Part shown: positions 37,545 through 46,760 of the stretch, one piece after another
Position numbering within the stretch: position 1 is the stretch's first letter
Layout: every line of letters starts with the position of its first letter
Assembly (NCBI RefSeq): GCF_014645515.1
Contig: NZ_BMLW01000001.1
Coordinates: 496,001 to 560,000, forward strand
Source: Oceanobacillus neutriphilus
Lineage (GTDB): Bacteria; Bacillota; Bacilli; Bacillales; Amphibacillaceae
Length of the DNA stretch: 64,000 bases
Direction: 5' to 3'
Translations under genes and position numbers: made by a program
Notes under the pieces: generated by a model
The model's database searches: none
Seen by the model: the letters and a program-made list of their open reading frames with translations, nothing else
What the model was told of the DNA's origin: nothing

Positions 37545-38282
37545 ATGGATACTCTAATCGTATTATCAATGATTCTTGTATTATCAGGCTTAGCCATCTA
37601 TACTTTATCGCATCTACCACCCAAAGGGAAAATGAAGAAAAAATATCTCCCCGTATTAGCGTTAGCTATGCTTCTCACTATTTTAAGCGGGTGTGGAACT
37701 GAAGGTGCTGATAATACTGCGGACTTAGATAAAGAAATAGAAAAGAATGAAGAATTAACTGCTGAAATCGAAGAATTAGAAAATGCTAATTCCACCCTTC
37801 AAGAAGAATATGATGAATTACAAAGTCAGGTTGATGAATTAAAAGAGGAAAATGAGAAATTAGAAGATTATGAGTCAATTAAGGAAGAAAATGAATCGCT
37901 GTCTGAGGAAATTACTGCATTAAAAGAAGAAAACGAAAAGTTAGAAGATTATGAGTCAATTAAGGAAGAAAATGAATCACTGTCCGAGGAAATTACTACA
38001 TTAAAAGAAAGTAATAGTGAATTACAACAGCAGCTGGAAGCAAGCCAAGAAGCTGACAGTTCCAGTAACTCCACTGCAGACGCTTCAGATACCTCTGAAG
38101 AAGACTCTGCTGATACCAGTACATCACAACCAGCTGAAAGTGATTGTAACATTAAAGGAAGTACATCGGGAATCTATCATACTCCCGGCAGCACCTATTA
38201 TGATCGAACGACAAATGTTGTTGACTGGTTTTGTTCGGAAGCAGAAGCTCAAGATGCTGGATACAGAGCACCAAAAAGATAA
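37545..38282 (+). CDS. Coiled-coil lipoprotein-like protein with C-terminal nuclease-tail (sunset-type) domain
   Basis: 245 residues; ATG at 37545 with GGAGGT upstream. Residues 1-24 form a first hydrophobic helix, then [17 protein letters not shown] and ILSGCG (about 30-51) form a second one ending in a lipobox (LSGC). Residues 55-160 are a long Glu/Leu-rich coiled coil that contains a 27-residue tandem duplication (99-125 and 126-152). A Ser/Thr/Asp-rich linker follows, and the C-terminus [19 protein letters not shown] ... [15 protein letters not shown] resembles the small metal-binding-like tail found on secreted thermonuclease-type proteins. Two possible starts: with the internal Met it would be a classical lipoprotein, but only the first has a good ribosome site. 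Probably cell-surface; function unknown. Confidence 0.75.
   Translation: MDTLIVLSMILVLSGLAIYTLSHLPPKGKMKKKYLPVLALAMLLTILSGCGTEGADNTADLDKEIEKNEELTAEIEELENANSTLQEEYDELQSQVDELKEENEKLEDYESIKEENESLSEEITALKEENEKLEDYESIKEENESLSEEITTLKESNSELQQQLEASQEADSSSNSTADASDTSEEDSADTSTSQPAESDCNIKGSTSGIYHTPGSTYYDRTTNVVDWFCSEAEAQDAGYRAPKR
37839..38000 (+). repeat. Tandem 81-bp repeat inside the coiled-coil gene
   Basis: Two nearly identical 81-bp units (37839-37919 and 37920-38000) encode [18 protein letters not shown]... twice. Only a handful of bases differ, implying a recent duplication and possible copy-number variation. Confidence 0.9.
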
Positions 38283-38351
38283 ATTTAATAAGGAAAACCT
38301 TCAATATAAGAATTTCTAAGTAATTGATTTAAATTTCACATCAAGTAAAAA

Positions 38352-38417
38352 ACACCTCTCTTTTTTGGTACAGATGATTTGTCTGGAATGACCACCAAAT
38401 TAGCAGAGGTGTCTTTT
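38352..38417 (+). terminator. Terminator of the lipoprotein gene
   Basis: ACACCTCT (38352-38359) pairs with AGAGGTGT (38405-38412), followed by CTTTTATT. The 45-nt loop contains a second inverted repeat (TTTTTTGGT / ACCACCAAA). Confidence 0.6.
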
Positions 38418-38500
38418 ATTATGCTGAGACAAATGATAGTCTACACTAAAACCAATCAGCATCTAAACTTTTCCCATCAGTAACAAGTAACAATACACCA

Positions 38501-38608
38501 TCAATTCAACACATATCCCGCATCCACATATAAATTCTTCCCTGTAACATTTTTTGCATAATCCGAACAAAAGAATACGCAGGATTTTGCTACATCATCA
38601 GCAGCAAT
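38501..38608 (-). pseudogene. C-terminal remnant of an SDR-family (enoyl-ACP reductase-like) gene
   Basis: On the minus strand a 35-residue stretch ending at TGA (38501-38503) reads as the classical end of a short-chain dehydrogenase: ADDVAKSCVFFCSDYAKNV then TGKNLYVDAGYVLN, matching the (S)E-x-VAxxVxFLxSDxAxxxTGxxxxVDGG tail. Upstream of it three consecutive stop codons occur in frame and no further SDR sequence is seen, so only the tail survives. A relic of a deletion or rearrangement. Confidence 0.8.
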
Positions 38609-38673
38609 TTATTATTATCCGCTTACGTAACTAACCAAAAATAAAATACAGGTCAACCATCTGCTTCAAACCT

Positions 38674-40107
38674 CTATTCATTCGAAGCCTTTTTCCCTTC
38701 CTCTTGCTCGTCATCTAATTTCGCAATACCTATTCCGGTATATCCCCAAATAAGAGCGAAGATAACTCCTGTGTAACATAATACAGCCCAAGGCAAGTAA
38801 GATAACGTTGCCACGCCTAACGTACCAGCCATATACGCTCCTGCAGCTGTCCAAGGTAATATCGGTTCAATAACCGTTACCGAATCTTCAATTGTTCTGG
38901 ATAAATTCTTCGGATGTAAACCTCTTTTCACATAGGCATCTTTCAGTGATTCCCCAGGTATTATAATCGAAACTTGTCCATTACTTGTTACACCAATTGT
39001 AGTTAATCCAGTAATAACAGTAGTTAGAATCAAACCTCCAGTTCCTTTAACTAATTTCAATAGATTTCGGATAATAACATTTAAGGAATCAGAGACCATC
39101 ATCGTTGCAGCAAAGGTGATTGCGCAGATTGCAATTAATAATGTATTCATCATCGACATCATTCCGCCACGATCCAACAAATTCGGGATATCTTCTACCA
39201 CTTGAGACGGTTCTAATCCAACCATAGAAATATCAAATCCATTTACTGTAGCTATAACTACTTGGCTGATGGATGCTCCTTCAAAAACCATCGCATTTAT
39301 TAAAGCTATAAATGAAGCGATAAGCATGACAGGGATCGTCGGTTTTTTCATAATCGCACCAGCTAACACGATAGCCAAAGGGAGTAAGTACAATAGATTC
39401 CAGTGGAATGTTTCCCTTAATGTATCCATAATCAAGTAAACATTATCTGGTATACTTCCTGTACCACCCGAGATAATATATCCGGCTATTAAATAAACCA
39501 CGCCAGCAACAATAAAACCTGGTCCTGTTGTCCATATCAAATGTTTAATATGTTCATAGAGATCCACCCCTGTTGAAAGAGATGCCAAATTTGTTGTATC
39601 TGATAGCGGAGATAATTTATCGCCGAAATATGCTCCGGAGACAACCGCTCCAGCAACTGCTGCTAAGTTCGTATCCATGCCAATCGCTACGCCCATAAAA
39701 GCTACACCAATACTGCCCGCGGAGCCCCATGAGGTACCCGTAAAAATAGATACAATAGCCGTAACGAGAAAGGCAGTAACAAGTAAAAATTTAGGGCTAA
39801 TAATCTCTAACCCATAATAAATAAGCATAGGGATAGTTCCACCTATCATCCAGGAACCAATCATAAAACCAACCGTAATCAAGATTAAAATAGCTGGCAT
39901 AATCTTTCCAATTTTTTCAGATACAGATGTAAGAATTTCATCATAACTGTAGCCAAGATAAATCGCAATAATACCAGCAATAATCGCAGAAACAATAATC
40001 AACGGCTCTGGTGGCAAATCATACATTCCTATCCCAACACTTAGTAAGATAAGCATACTCAAAACAGGTATCAAAGCTAAGAATAAACTAGGCTGTTTTT
40101 TCATCAT
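38674..40107 (-). CDS. nhaC: NhaC-family Na+/H+ antiporter
   Basis: Integral membrane protein of 477 residues with 11-12 predicted helices. The NhaC family core FTGTSWGSAGSIGVAFMGVA and SGAYFGDKLSPLSDTTNLAS is intact. The start ATG (40107) overlaps the TAA of the upstream MalY-type gene (TAATG), indicating strong translational coupling. Family members include Na+/H+, malate-2H+/Na+-lactate and possibly amino acid exchangers, so the coupling to a PLP beta-lyase may mean that it exports or imports a substrate/product of that enzyme. Downstream of the xylose genes in the same direction. Confidence 0.9.
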   Translation of the reverse strand: MMKKQPSLFLALIPVLSMLILLSVGIGMYDLPPEPLIIVSAIIAGIIAIYLGYSYDEILTSVSEKIGKIMPAILILITVGFMIGSWMIGGTIPMLIYYGLEIISPKFLLVTAFLVTAIVSIFTGTSWGSAGSIGVAFMGVAIGMDTNLAAVAGAVVSGAYFGDKLSPLSDTTNLASLSTGVDLYEHIKHLIWTTGPGFIVAGVVYLIAGYIISGGTGSIPDNVYLIMDTLRETFHWNLLYLLPLAIVLAGAIMKKPTIPVMLIASFIALINAMVFEGASISQVVIATVNGFDISMVGLEPSQVVEDIPNLLDRGGMMSMMNTLLIAICAITFAATMMVSDSLNVIIRNLLKLVKGTGGLILTTVITGLTTIGVTSNGQVSIIIPGESLKDAYVKRGLHPKNLSRTIEDSVTVIEPILPWTAAGAYMAGTLGVATLSYLPWAVLCYTGVIFALIWGYTGIGIAKLDDEQEEGKKASNE

Positions 40108-41276
40108 TAATCCCTCACTCTAATTTTTGGATAATGTACTTTCATTCTGTGTAAAGCTTCTTGCAATCTTGCTCTTTGGGTTGCAATATTTATTCTAAAA
40201 AATCCTTCACCATCTGTACTAAATGAAGAACCTAGAGATACCGCAACTTTTGATTCATTAAACAGCCACTTTCTAATAGCCTTTTCATTTAAGCCTGTAC
40301 TACTATAATCAATCCATAGCATGTATGTGCCTTCCCAATGAACAATATGCAGTTCAGGAAAATGCGCAGCTATATAATTTCTTATAAATTCATAATTCTC
40401 ATAAATATAGCTTTTAACATCAGCTATCCAATCTTCTCCATATAAATAAGCTTGTTCTAGCGCCAAAGCAGAAAAATATACAGGGTTATGAAATCCAGTT
40501 TGTTTTAAAACATGCTGGAATTTTTCACGAAGCTGTTGATTCGGTATAATAATATTCGAAACCTCTAAGCCTGGTATATTAAATGTCTTAGCTGGCGACG
40601 TACATACAATAAATTTGTCTTCTATCCCCTTCACTTTACCAATAGGAATATATGGCTTGTCCCATGTAAAATCCGCATGTACTTCATCCGAAATAAGAAG
40701 GACATCATATTTTACACATAAATTACTCAAATGAATCAATTCTTCTTCATTCCATACCCTGCCTACCGGGTTATGCGGGGAACAGAGAATAAATACCTTT
40801 GCACCCGAAGCAAATTTCCTCTCCAAATCTTCAAAATCCATCTCATAGCTCTCGTTTTTATAACGCAGCGGATTTGTTACGAGTGTCCGGTCATTTAATT
40901 CAACAGCGTTTTGCAATGGTTGATATAATGGCGTTTGCACAACAATCCTATCTCCAACATTCGTGAAATTCTGGATAATCAAAGAAACCGCTTGTATAAT
41001 TCTTGGACAGAACACAATCCAACTCCGATTAACCTCCCAAGCATATCTTTTATTCATCCATTCCTGTACAGCTTGGAAATATCGTTCGGAGAGATTCGTA
41101 TACCCATAGATTCCATGATTTGCAGCCTTCTCCATAGCCTCAATGACTTCGTTTGTTGTAGGAAAATCCATATCAGCTACGGAAAGGGGAATAACATCTT
41201 CTGATTGTGTATCACGAATAGCTTCTTCCCACTTAGCTGAATTCGTTTTTCTTCTATCTATCAATTCATCAAACAT
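40107..41276 (-). CDS. MalY/PatB-family PLP-dependent C-S (cystathionine-type) beta-lyase
   Basis: Fold-type I PLP enzyme of 389 residues. VIPLSVADMDFPTTNEV, CSPHNPVGRVWNEEEL, LLISDEVHADFTW (PLP Asp) and the Schiff-base Lys in TSPAKTFNIPGLEVS are all characteristic of MalY/PatB cystathionine beta-lyases rather than true aminotransferases. ATG at 41276, 41 bp after xylB, so readthrough from the xylose operon is possible. Expected reaction: beta-elimination of cystathionine or another cysteine S-conjugate to pyruvate, ammonia and thiol. A second paralogue is encoded at 50580-51761. Confidence 0.9.
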   Translation of the reverse strand: MFDELIDRRKTNSAKWEEAIRDTQSEDVIPLSVADMDFPTTNEVIEAMEKAANHGIYGYTNLSERYFQAVQEWMNKRYAWEVNRSWIVFCPRIIQAVSLIIQNFTNVGDRIVVQTPLYQPLQNAVELNDRTLVTNPLRYKNESYEMDFEDLERKFASGAKVFILCSPHNPVGRVWNEEELIHLSNLCVKYDVLLISDEVHADFTWDKPYIPIGKVKGIEDKFIVCTSPAKTFNIPGLEVSNIIIPNQQLREKFQHVLKQTGFHNPVYFSALALEQAYLYGEDWIADVKSYIYENYEFIRNYIAAHFPELHIVHWEGTYMLWIDYSSTGLNEKAIRKWLFNESKVAVSLGSSFSTDGEGFFRINIATQRARLQEALHRMKVHYPKIRVRD

Positions 41277-41317
41277 TTATATTCCCGCCTTCCCATTTTT
41301 CATTAACCAAAAGGAAA

Positions 41318-42814
41318 CTATCGCAGCTTTAATAGTCCTTTACATACATCCTTTGTAGCTGGATAAACACTGCGATACAACGTAAATAATTCTTTATATT
41401 TTTGCACATTTTCTTCTATCGGTTTATACACTTTATCTTCCTTCAAAAATGTATCCGCACATGATTGCAATGAGTCAAACCAGCCACAACCATACGCTGC
41501 AAGCATAGCAGCTCCCATGCCGGGTCCTTGTTCACTTTGTAATTTGATTATATCAGCGTTAAAAATGTCAGCTTGCATCTGCAGCCAATATTCATTTTTG
41601 GCACCGCCTCCAATAGATACGATTTGTCCAATTTTTTTCCCTTGGCTGCGGAAGATTTCAATGGACTCATTAAGAGAAAAAGTAATCCCTTCCAATACCG
41701 ACCGTGTAAAATGTTTCCGTTCATGGAGGGCATCCATTCCAATAAAGCTTCCGCGAATAGTTGCATCTACATGCGGGCTTCTTTCACCAACAATATAAGG
41801 AGTAAACAATAACCCATTCGAGCCAATCGGAACGCTGCCTACATCTTGCAACAAGGTTTCGTAATCCATATCTTTAGCGAACACATCTTTAAACCACGAT
41901 AAACTGTATCCAGCTGCAAGGGTAACTCCCATGGCATAAAAACCATCTGGTGCAGCATGGTTAAAGTAATGGACTTTCCCGCCGAAATCTGAATCATCGC
42001 TCGTTTCATAGGAAAGAACAACACCAGACGTTCCAATACTTGCAAGGGTTTTCCCTTCTGTTAAAACGCCTGCTCCAATGGCGCCACATGCATTATCAGC
42101 ACCACCTGCAAAAACACTTGTAGCGGGATGAAGTCCTGTAACCTGAGCTATTTCATTGGTAATCGTGCCGATCTCCGTATGAGAATCGATTAATGGCGGG
42201 CAAATATCCGGATCGATATCCAATGCATTACAAATATCCTCACTCCAGGCTTTTTTAGTTATATCAAGCAGTAACGTACCTGCTGCGTCAGAGTATTCCA
42301 TCTGTAATTTGCCAGTTAACCGGTAACGGACATAGTCTTTTGGTAAAACAAAGCGGACTGCTTGTTGAAAAATATCCGGTTCATGATTTTTTACCCAAAG
42401 CAGTTTCGGAAGGGTAAACCCTTCCAATGCTAGATTTTTAGTAATTTCTAATAAGCGCTCTCGACCGATACGCGTTTCTATTTCTTCACATTCTTTGGTT
42501 GTTCTTGTATCATTCCAGAGAATGGCTCTGCGTAATACGTGACCTTTCTTATTTAAAAGAACCAGACCATGCATTTGCCCAGAGAAACTTATTCCTTCAA
42601 TATCTTGGGCATCACCGTTGAAAGCCTCAAGTAACTCTGTCAAGCCAGCTATAGTTTGTTTCACCCAATCTTCCGGGTCCTGCTCGCTATATCCCGCTTT
42701 TTCTTGAAACAGCTGGCAGGGCTTTGAAACTTCCTCAACCACTTTTCCATTCTGATTTACCAAAAGAAGCTTGACGGCGCTTGTACCTAAATCAACACCA
42801 ATAACGTATTTCAC
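41318..42814 (-). CDS. xylB: Xylulokinase
   Basis: FGGY-family kinase of 498 residues that phosphorylates D-xylulose to xylulose 5-phosphate. N-terminal VIGVDLGTSAVKLLLVNQ, ISFSGQMHGLVLL (xylulokinase MHG substrate motif), AILWNDTRT, GGADNACGAIGAG, ASIGTSGVVLSY and SIGGGAKNEYWLQMQADI are all present. Start is GTG at 42814 behind GGAAGTGA. 34 bp after xylA, in the same operon. Confidence 0.96.
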   Translation of the reverse strand: MKYVIGVDLGTSAVKLLLVNQNGKVVEEVSKPCQLFQEKAGYSEQDPEDWVKQTIAGLTELLEAFNGDAQDIEGISFSGQMHGLVLLNKKGHVLRRAILWNDTRTTKECEEIETRIGRERLLEITKNLALEGFTLPKLLWVKNHEPDIFQQAVRFVLPKDYVRYRLTGKLQMEYSDAAGTLLLDITKKAWSEDICNALDIDPDICPPLIDSHTEIGTITNEIAQVTGLHPATSVFAGGADNACGAIGAGVLTEGKTLASIGTSGVVLSYETSDDSDFGGKVHYFNHAAPDGFYAMGVTLAAGYSLSWFKDVFAKDMDYETLLQDVGSVPIGSNGLLFTPYIVGERSPHVDATIRGSFIGMDALHERKHFTRSVLEGITFSLNESIEIFRSQGKKIGQIVSIGGGAKNEYWLQMQADIFNADIIKLQSEQGPGMGAAMLAAYGCGWFDSLQSCADTFLKEDKVYKPIEENVQKYKELFTLYRSVYPATKDVCKGLLKLR

Positions 42815-42848
42815 TGCTGCTCACTTCCTTTTTCCAGAAACATTCTTA

Positions 42849-44171
42849 TTATTTCACAAATGTTGTTAACAAGTATTGGTTAATAGTTGCTTTTATTTGT
42901 TCGAGTTTACCAGATTTATTTGTAATATCTGTTAATTCTAACGCATGTTTTTCCAACTGATGAAAATCAGTCTTTCCTTCTACAATATCTAACCCAATAC
43001 CACTGCGATAGCTTTCATAACGATCATCCACGATATTTTCAAGTACCTTATCATCAATCAATCGCTGAGCAACTTTCAAACCAACAGCAAAACCATCCAT
43101 TCCTGCGATATGGGCACGGAATAAATCTTCTGGAGTAAAGGAGCCCCGGCGCACTTTCGCATCAAAGTTCAACCCGCCGTTTCCTAATCCATTGTTTTTG
43201 AGAATCTCATACATAGCAAGAACGTTCGAATAAATATCTGTCGGAAATTCGTCTGTATCCCACCCAAGCAGTGGATGTCCCTGGTTCGCATCAACGGAGC
43301 CTAACATTCCATGAATTCTGGCGTAACGAAGCTCGTGTTCAAACGTATGGCCAGCCAATGTCGCATGATTTGCTTCAATATTGAACTTAAAATCATCTTG
43401 TAAACCATAGCGTTGCAGGAATGCATAGCCACTTGCCACATCAAAGTCATATTGATGTGTCGTTGGTTCTTTTGGTTTTGGCTCAATTAAGAATTGGGCA
43501 TCAAATCCAATCTCTTTTGAATAGTCTACTGCCATATGGAAGAAACGGCCAAGATTATCCATCTCTAATTTCATATCTGTATTTAACAGGGTTTCGTACC
43601 CCTCGCGTCCACCCCAGAAAACATAACTTTCTGCTCCTAGTTCTTTTCCAACTTCCAAACCTTTCTTCACCTTAGCAGCCGCGTATGCGAATACATCAGC
43701 ATGGTTGGAAGAAGCAGCACCATGAACAAAACGCGGATGACTAAAATTATTTGCTGTATTCCATAATAGTTTTACCTTACTGTCTTTCATATAATTTTTG
43801 ATCATGGCTACAATCGTATCCAAGTTTGCATTTGTTTCTTTTAATGTATCTCCCTCAGGAGCAATATCGACATCATGGAAACAAAAATAAGGTACATTTA
43901 ATTTCTCAAAGAACTCAAACGCCGCCTCTACACGTGCTTTTGCTAAATCCAAACCTTTATATTGATTCCAAGGCCGAATGGCAGTACCTGTTCCAAATGG
44001 ATCAGAAAGATCTTCGGTGAAAGTATGCCAGTATGCCACACCAAAACGGAGAATCTCCTCCATCGTTTTACCGCCAACAACCTCTTCCGGATTATAAAAT
44101 TTGAATGCATATGGATTAGTGGATGCTGCTCCCTCATAATTTACTTTATTTACCGTTTTAAAATATGTCAT
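42849..44171 (-). CDS. xylA: Xylose isomerase
   Basis: Converts D-xylose to D-xylulose; 440 residues, the class II enzyme length. Conserved [14 protein letters not shown] (active His and Asp), [32 protein letters not shown] (metal Glu) and [19 protein letters not shown] (metal and ring-opening residues) are intact. ATG at 44171 follows TTGGAGGAAAATAAA; the upstream in-frame extension has no ribosome site. A XylR operator and a cre site lie in front. No xylose transporter gene is adjacent. Confidence 0.97.
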   Translation of the reverse strand: MTYFKTVNKVNYEGAASTNPYAFKFYNPEEVVGGKTMEEILRFGVAYWHTFTEDLSDPFGTGTAIRPWNQYKGLDLAKARVEAAFEFFEKLNVPYFCFHDVDIAPEGDTLKETNANLDTIVAMIKNYMKDSKVKLLWNTANNFSHPRFVHGAASSNHADVFAYAAAKVKKGLEVGKELGAESYVFWGGREGYETLLNTDMKLEMDNLGRFFHMAVDYSKEIGFDAQFLIEPKPKEPTTHQYDFDVASGYAFLQRYGLQDDFKFNIEANHATLAGHTFEHELRYARIHGMLGSVDANQGHPLLGWDTDEFPTDIYSNVLAMYEILKNNGLGNGGLNFDAKVRRGSFTPEDLFRAHIAGMDGFAVGLKVAQRLIDDKVLENIVDDRYESYRSGIGLDIVEGKTDFHQLEKHALELTDITNKSGKLEQIKATINQYLLTTFVK

Positions 44172-44195
44172 TTTATTTTCCTCCAATTGTAAAAA

Positions 44196-44209
44196 TGTAA
44201 CTGCTTTCA
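44196..44209. promoter_or_regulatory. cre site downstream of the xylA promoter
   Basis: Minus strand TGAAAGCAGTTACA, 13 of 14 positions of the CcpA consensus, between the -10 box and the xylA start codon, a classic position for CcpA repression of xyl operons. Confidence 0.7.
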
Positions 44210-44214
44210 CTAAG

Positions 44215-44257
44215 AGTGTATCATTCTAATCTTAGTTTGTCTATTGTCTGAACTAAG
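44215..44257 (-). promoter_or_regulatory. xylA promoter with overlapping XylR operator
   Basis: Minus strand -35 TAGACA (44238-44243), 17-bp spacer, -10 TACACT (44215-44220). The imperfect palindrome CTTAGTT...AACTAAG (44231-44257, 27 bp) overlaps the -35 and resembles the Bacillus xyl operator (TTAGTTTGTTT...AACAAACTAA). Confidence 0.75.
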
Positions 44258-44278
44258 TTTTATTTTTATTTTTTTGTA

Positions 44279-44287
44279 TGCTAAAAT
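44279..44287 (+). promoter_or_regulatory. Extended -10 promoter of xylR
   Basis: TGCTAAAAT, an extended -10 element 32 bp before the xylR start; no good -35 is visible. Divergent from xylA and close to the shared operator. Confidence 0.5.
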
Positions 44288-44318
44288 AGAGAAAAATAGA
44301 AAAAGGGGCAGGAATCGA

Positions 44319-45515
44319 ATGAAAGCGAATAAAACTTGGAACCAGTATGTCGTTAAGCAAGAAAATAAAATGCTCGTCCTGGACATGGTAAGGGCTAATT
44401 CCACTATCTCCAGAGCTGAAATCGCAAACAGAACAGGGTTAAACAAAGGTACTGTCTCTTCCCTTGTCAACGAATTATTGGAAGAAAAATTGATTAATGA
44501 ATTTGGACCAGGTGAATCGAGTGGTGGCAGAAAACCACTTATCCTATCCTTTAATCATCATGCTGGATATTCTATTGGCGTGGACTTAGGCGTAAATTAT
44601 ATTTTAGGTATGGTAACCGATCTAAACGGAAATATCTTATTTGAAAAACATTCCTCCATTCATCATCTTACATACGAAGAAACCCTGGAAGAATTATATC
44701 AGATGATCGACACACTGATAGCTCATACCCAAGAAAGTCCCTATGGGCTTATCGGAATTGGCGTAGGTGTACCTGGTATTGTAGATAAATCAAAGAAAAT
44801 TCTTCTTGCTCCAAATCTGAAATGGGAAAATGTTGATTTGAAAATGATTTTAGAAAACAGATATAGTGTCCCAGTAACTATCGAGAATGAAGCCAACGCC
44901 GGAGCTCACGCGGAAAGAAGATTTGGTATCGGAAAAGGTTACCATAATATTTTATATATCAGTGTTGGTATTGGTATCGGTGTAGGTATCATTATTCAAG
45001 ATGAACTATACGTCGGCAACAATGGGTTCTCTGGAGAATTCGGCCATATGACAATTGAAACAAGCGGTGAAAAATGCAGCTGCGGCAATGTAGGATGTTG
45101 GGAACTATATGCCTCGGAGAAAGCATTACTAAGAGGAATTGAAGGTTTAGAAAGAGAAGATTTAATGCATACTGAATTTTCTTTGGAACATATTATCACT
45201 TTGGCAGAACAGGATGACCAACAAATTATAGAAATAATAGAATCGGTAGGGAAATATTTAGGAATAGGCATAAATAATATGATTAATATTTTTAATCCAG
45301 AACAAGTCATTATTGGTAACCGAATTGCAAAGGCACAACCATGGCTGCAGCCAACATTAACGAAATGGATCGAAGAACATTCATTATGGTTTAGCCAAAA
45401 GGACTTACAAATCGATTTTGCTGAATTAACTACTCATTCTACAGCTTTGGGTGTAGCTGCATTCTCTGTAGAGATTTTTTTGAAAAATCATCTTCAGAAA
45501 GTAACTAAAATATAA
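44319..45515 (+). CDS. xylR: Xylose repressor, ROK family
   Basis: 398 residues. N-terminal winged HTH (about 15-60, NSTISRAEIANRTGLNKGTVSSLV), then a ROK sugar-binding domain with SIGVDLGVNYILGMVTD, GVGVPGIVD, ENEANAGAHAERRFG and the zinc-binding CSCGNVGCWE motif. ATG at 44319 after AAGGGGCAGG; a longer in-frame upstream stretch overlaps the promoter and is rejected. Divergent from xylA with the XylR operator in between, so it represses xylAB until xylose binds. Confidence 0.95.
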   Translation: MKANKTWNQYVVKQENKMLVLDMVRANSTISRAEIANRTGLNKGTVSSLVNELLEEKLINEFGPGESSGGRKPLILSFNHHAGYSIGVDLGVNYILGMVTDLNGNILFEKHSSIHHLTYEETLEELYQMIDTLIAHTQESPYGLIGIGVGVPGIVDKSKKILLAPNLKWENVDLKMILENRYSVPVTIENEANAGAHAERRFGIGKGYHNILYISVGIGIGVGIIIQDELYVGNNGFSGEFGHMTIETSGEKCSCGNVGCWELYASEKALLRGIEGLEREDLMHTEFSLEHIITLAEQDDQQIIEIIESVGKYLGIGINNMINIFNPEQVIIGNRIAKAQPWLQPTLTKWIEEHSLWFSQKDLQIDFAELTTHSTALGVAAFSVEIFLKNHLQKVTKI

Positions 45516-45539
45516 AGCACCAAAAGGAGCTGACAACCG

Positions 45540-46571
45540 TTGAACATCATCGAAAATCAAATGACAAATAACATTAAAACTTATTCTTTAACAAATAATT
45601 CCGGGATGATAGTTAATGTATTGAATTATGGAGGGGTTATTACCGATATCATTGTCCCTGACCGAGAAGGGGCAATGGAAAACATCGTTCTTGGCTATCC
45701 TAAACTAGAAGACTATGAAACAGACCCATTCTACTTCGGCGCGATTATAGGCCGCGTTGCCGGAAGAATTCAAGACAGCCTTTTTTCTATCAATGATAAC
45801 AACTATCGATTAGAAAAGAATGAAGGTAACCATCATCTGCATTCCGGGGGCTTTGGATTTCATCAAGTAATTTGGAACGTAGAACCTTTTCTGAAAGATG
45901 AAATAGCAGGATTAAAATTAACACATCGAAGTGTCAATGAGGAAGGCGGTTACCCAGGAACGGTTGATGTGGAAGTGACCTATTCCTTACACGCTGATAA
46001 TCAATTTCGGATCAAGTATAGAGCAACTACCGATAAAACGACACCTCTCAGCTTGACGAACCATACCTATTTTAACCTTGCTGGAAATGCAAAGCATACT
46101 GTAGAAAATCATCTCGTAACCATGGATAGCAGGAAGGTGTTACCACTAGATTCTGCGCTCATTCCGACAGGAGAGATATGGAACGCTAAAGGGACCCCCT
46201 TCGACTTCCGGAAAGGACGCAAATTGCGTGATGGTCTTCTTTCTCAACATGACCAAAACCAAATCGTTGGCGGCGGGTACGACCATTTCTTCCAATTTGA
46301 CCACTCAGATCAATCCAATGTGACTGTATTTGATGAAAACTCTGGCCGGATAATGCAAGTTAAAACAGACCAGCCGGGTATGGTCATGTATACGGCAAAT
46401 AGCTTACCTTATGGTATCTCATTAAAAGGAAGCATGTCCGAACCATATCTGGGAGTTTGTTTTGAAACCCAAGCGCCATCTGCGTCGTTACATCACGCTG
46501 GTTTGCCTAAAATATTACTGGAACCAGATGAAATTTATCATAAGGAAACGGTATTTACATTTAGTACCTAG
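45540..46571 (+). CDS. galM: Aldose 1-epimerase (mutarotase)
   Basis: 343 residues; interconverts alpha and beta anomers of aldoses, here probably xylose. HLHSGGFGFH, the catalytic-His segment SLTNHTYFNLAG, GGGYDHFFQF and the general-base Glu region LGVCFETQAPSASLHH are present. Start is TTG at 45540 with AAAGGAGC 10 nt upstream; no ATG is nearby. 24 bp after xylR, so the two form a small operon. The C-terminus is followed by tandem hairpins. Confidence 0.93.
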   Translation: MNIIENQMTNNIKTYSLTNNSGMIVNVLNYGGVITDIIVPDREGAMENIVLGYPKLEDYETDPFYFGAIIGRVAGRIQDSLFSINDNNYRLEKNEGNHHLHSGGFGFHQVIWNVEPFLKDEIAGLKLTHRSVNEEGGYPGTVDVEVTYSLHADNQFRIKYRATTDKTTPLSLTNHTYFNLAGNAKHTVENHLVTMDSRKVLPLDSALIPTGEIWNAKGTPFDFRKGRKLRDGLLSQHDQNQIVGGGYDHFFQFDHSDQSNVTVFDENSGRIMQVKTDQPGMVMYTANSLPYGISLKGSMSEPYLGVCFETQAPSASLHHAGLPKILLEPDEIYHKETVFTFST

Positions 46572-46581
46572 TCGCTCATTT

Positions 46582-46641
46582 TTTATCATTCGCAGAGGAA
46601 ACATACTGATTTCTCTGCGAATGATAAACCCAGATTGGGTT
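46582..46641 (+). terminator. Tandem hairpins after galM
   Basis: Hairpin 1: 46582-46601 with 46610-46628 (TTTATCATTCGCAGAG pairs with CTCTGCGAATGATAAA; one bulge). Hairpin 2: AACCCA (46627-46632) with TGGGTT (46636-46641), sharing two bases with the first. The T-run after them is weak. Confidence 0.55.
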
Positions 46642-46760
46642 CCCTCTTTATCCCCTCCTCCCCCATTCGCTTTAAGTAACCCATTTCCTCTACCTAACGG
46701 AAAAAGACTCCCTGTGCACCTTTAGATTCATTAACTAAAATAAAATTAGGGGGATATAAA

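Noticed and set aside
37839..38000. CRISPR-like direct repeat
   Set aside because: The 81-bp units are contiguous, without spacers, and lie in frame inside a coiled-coil gene.
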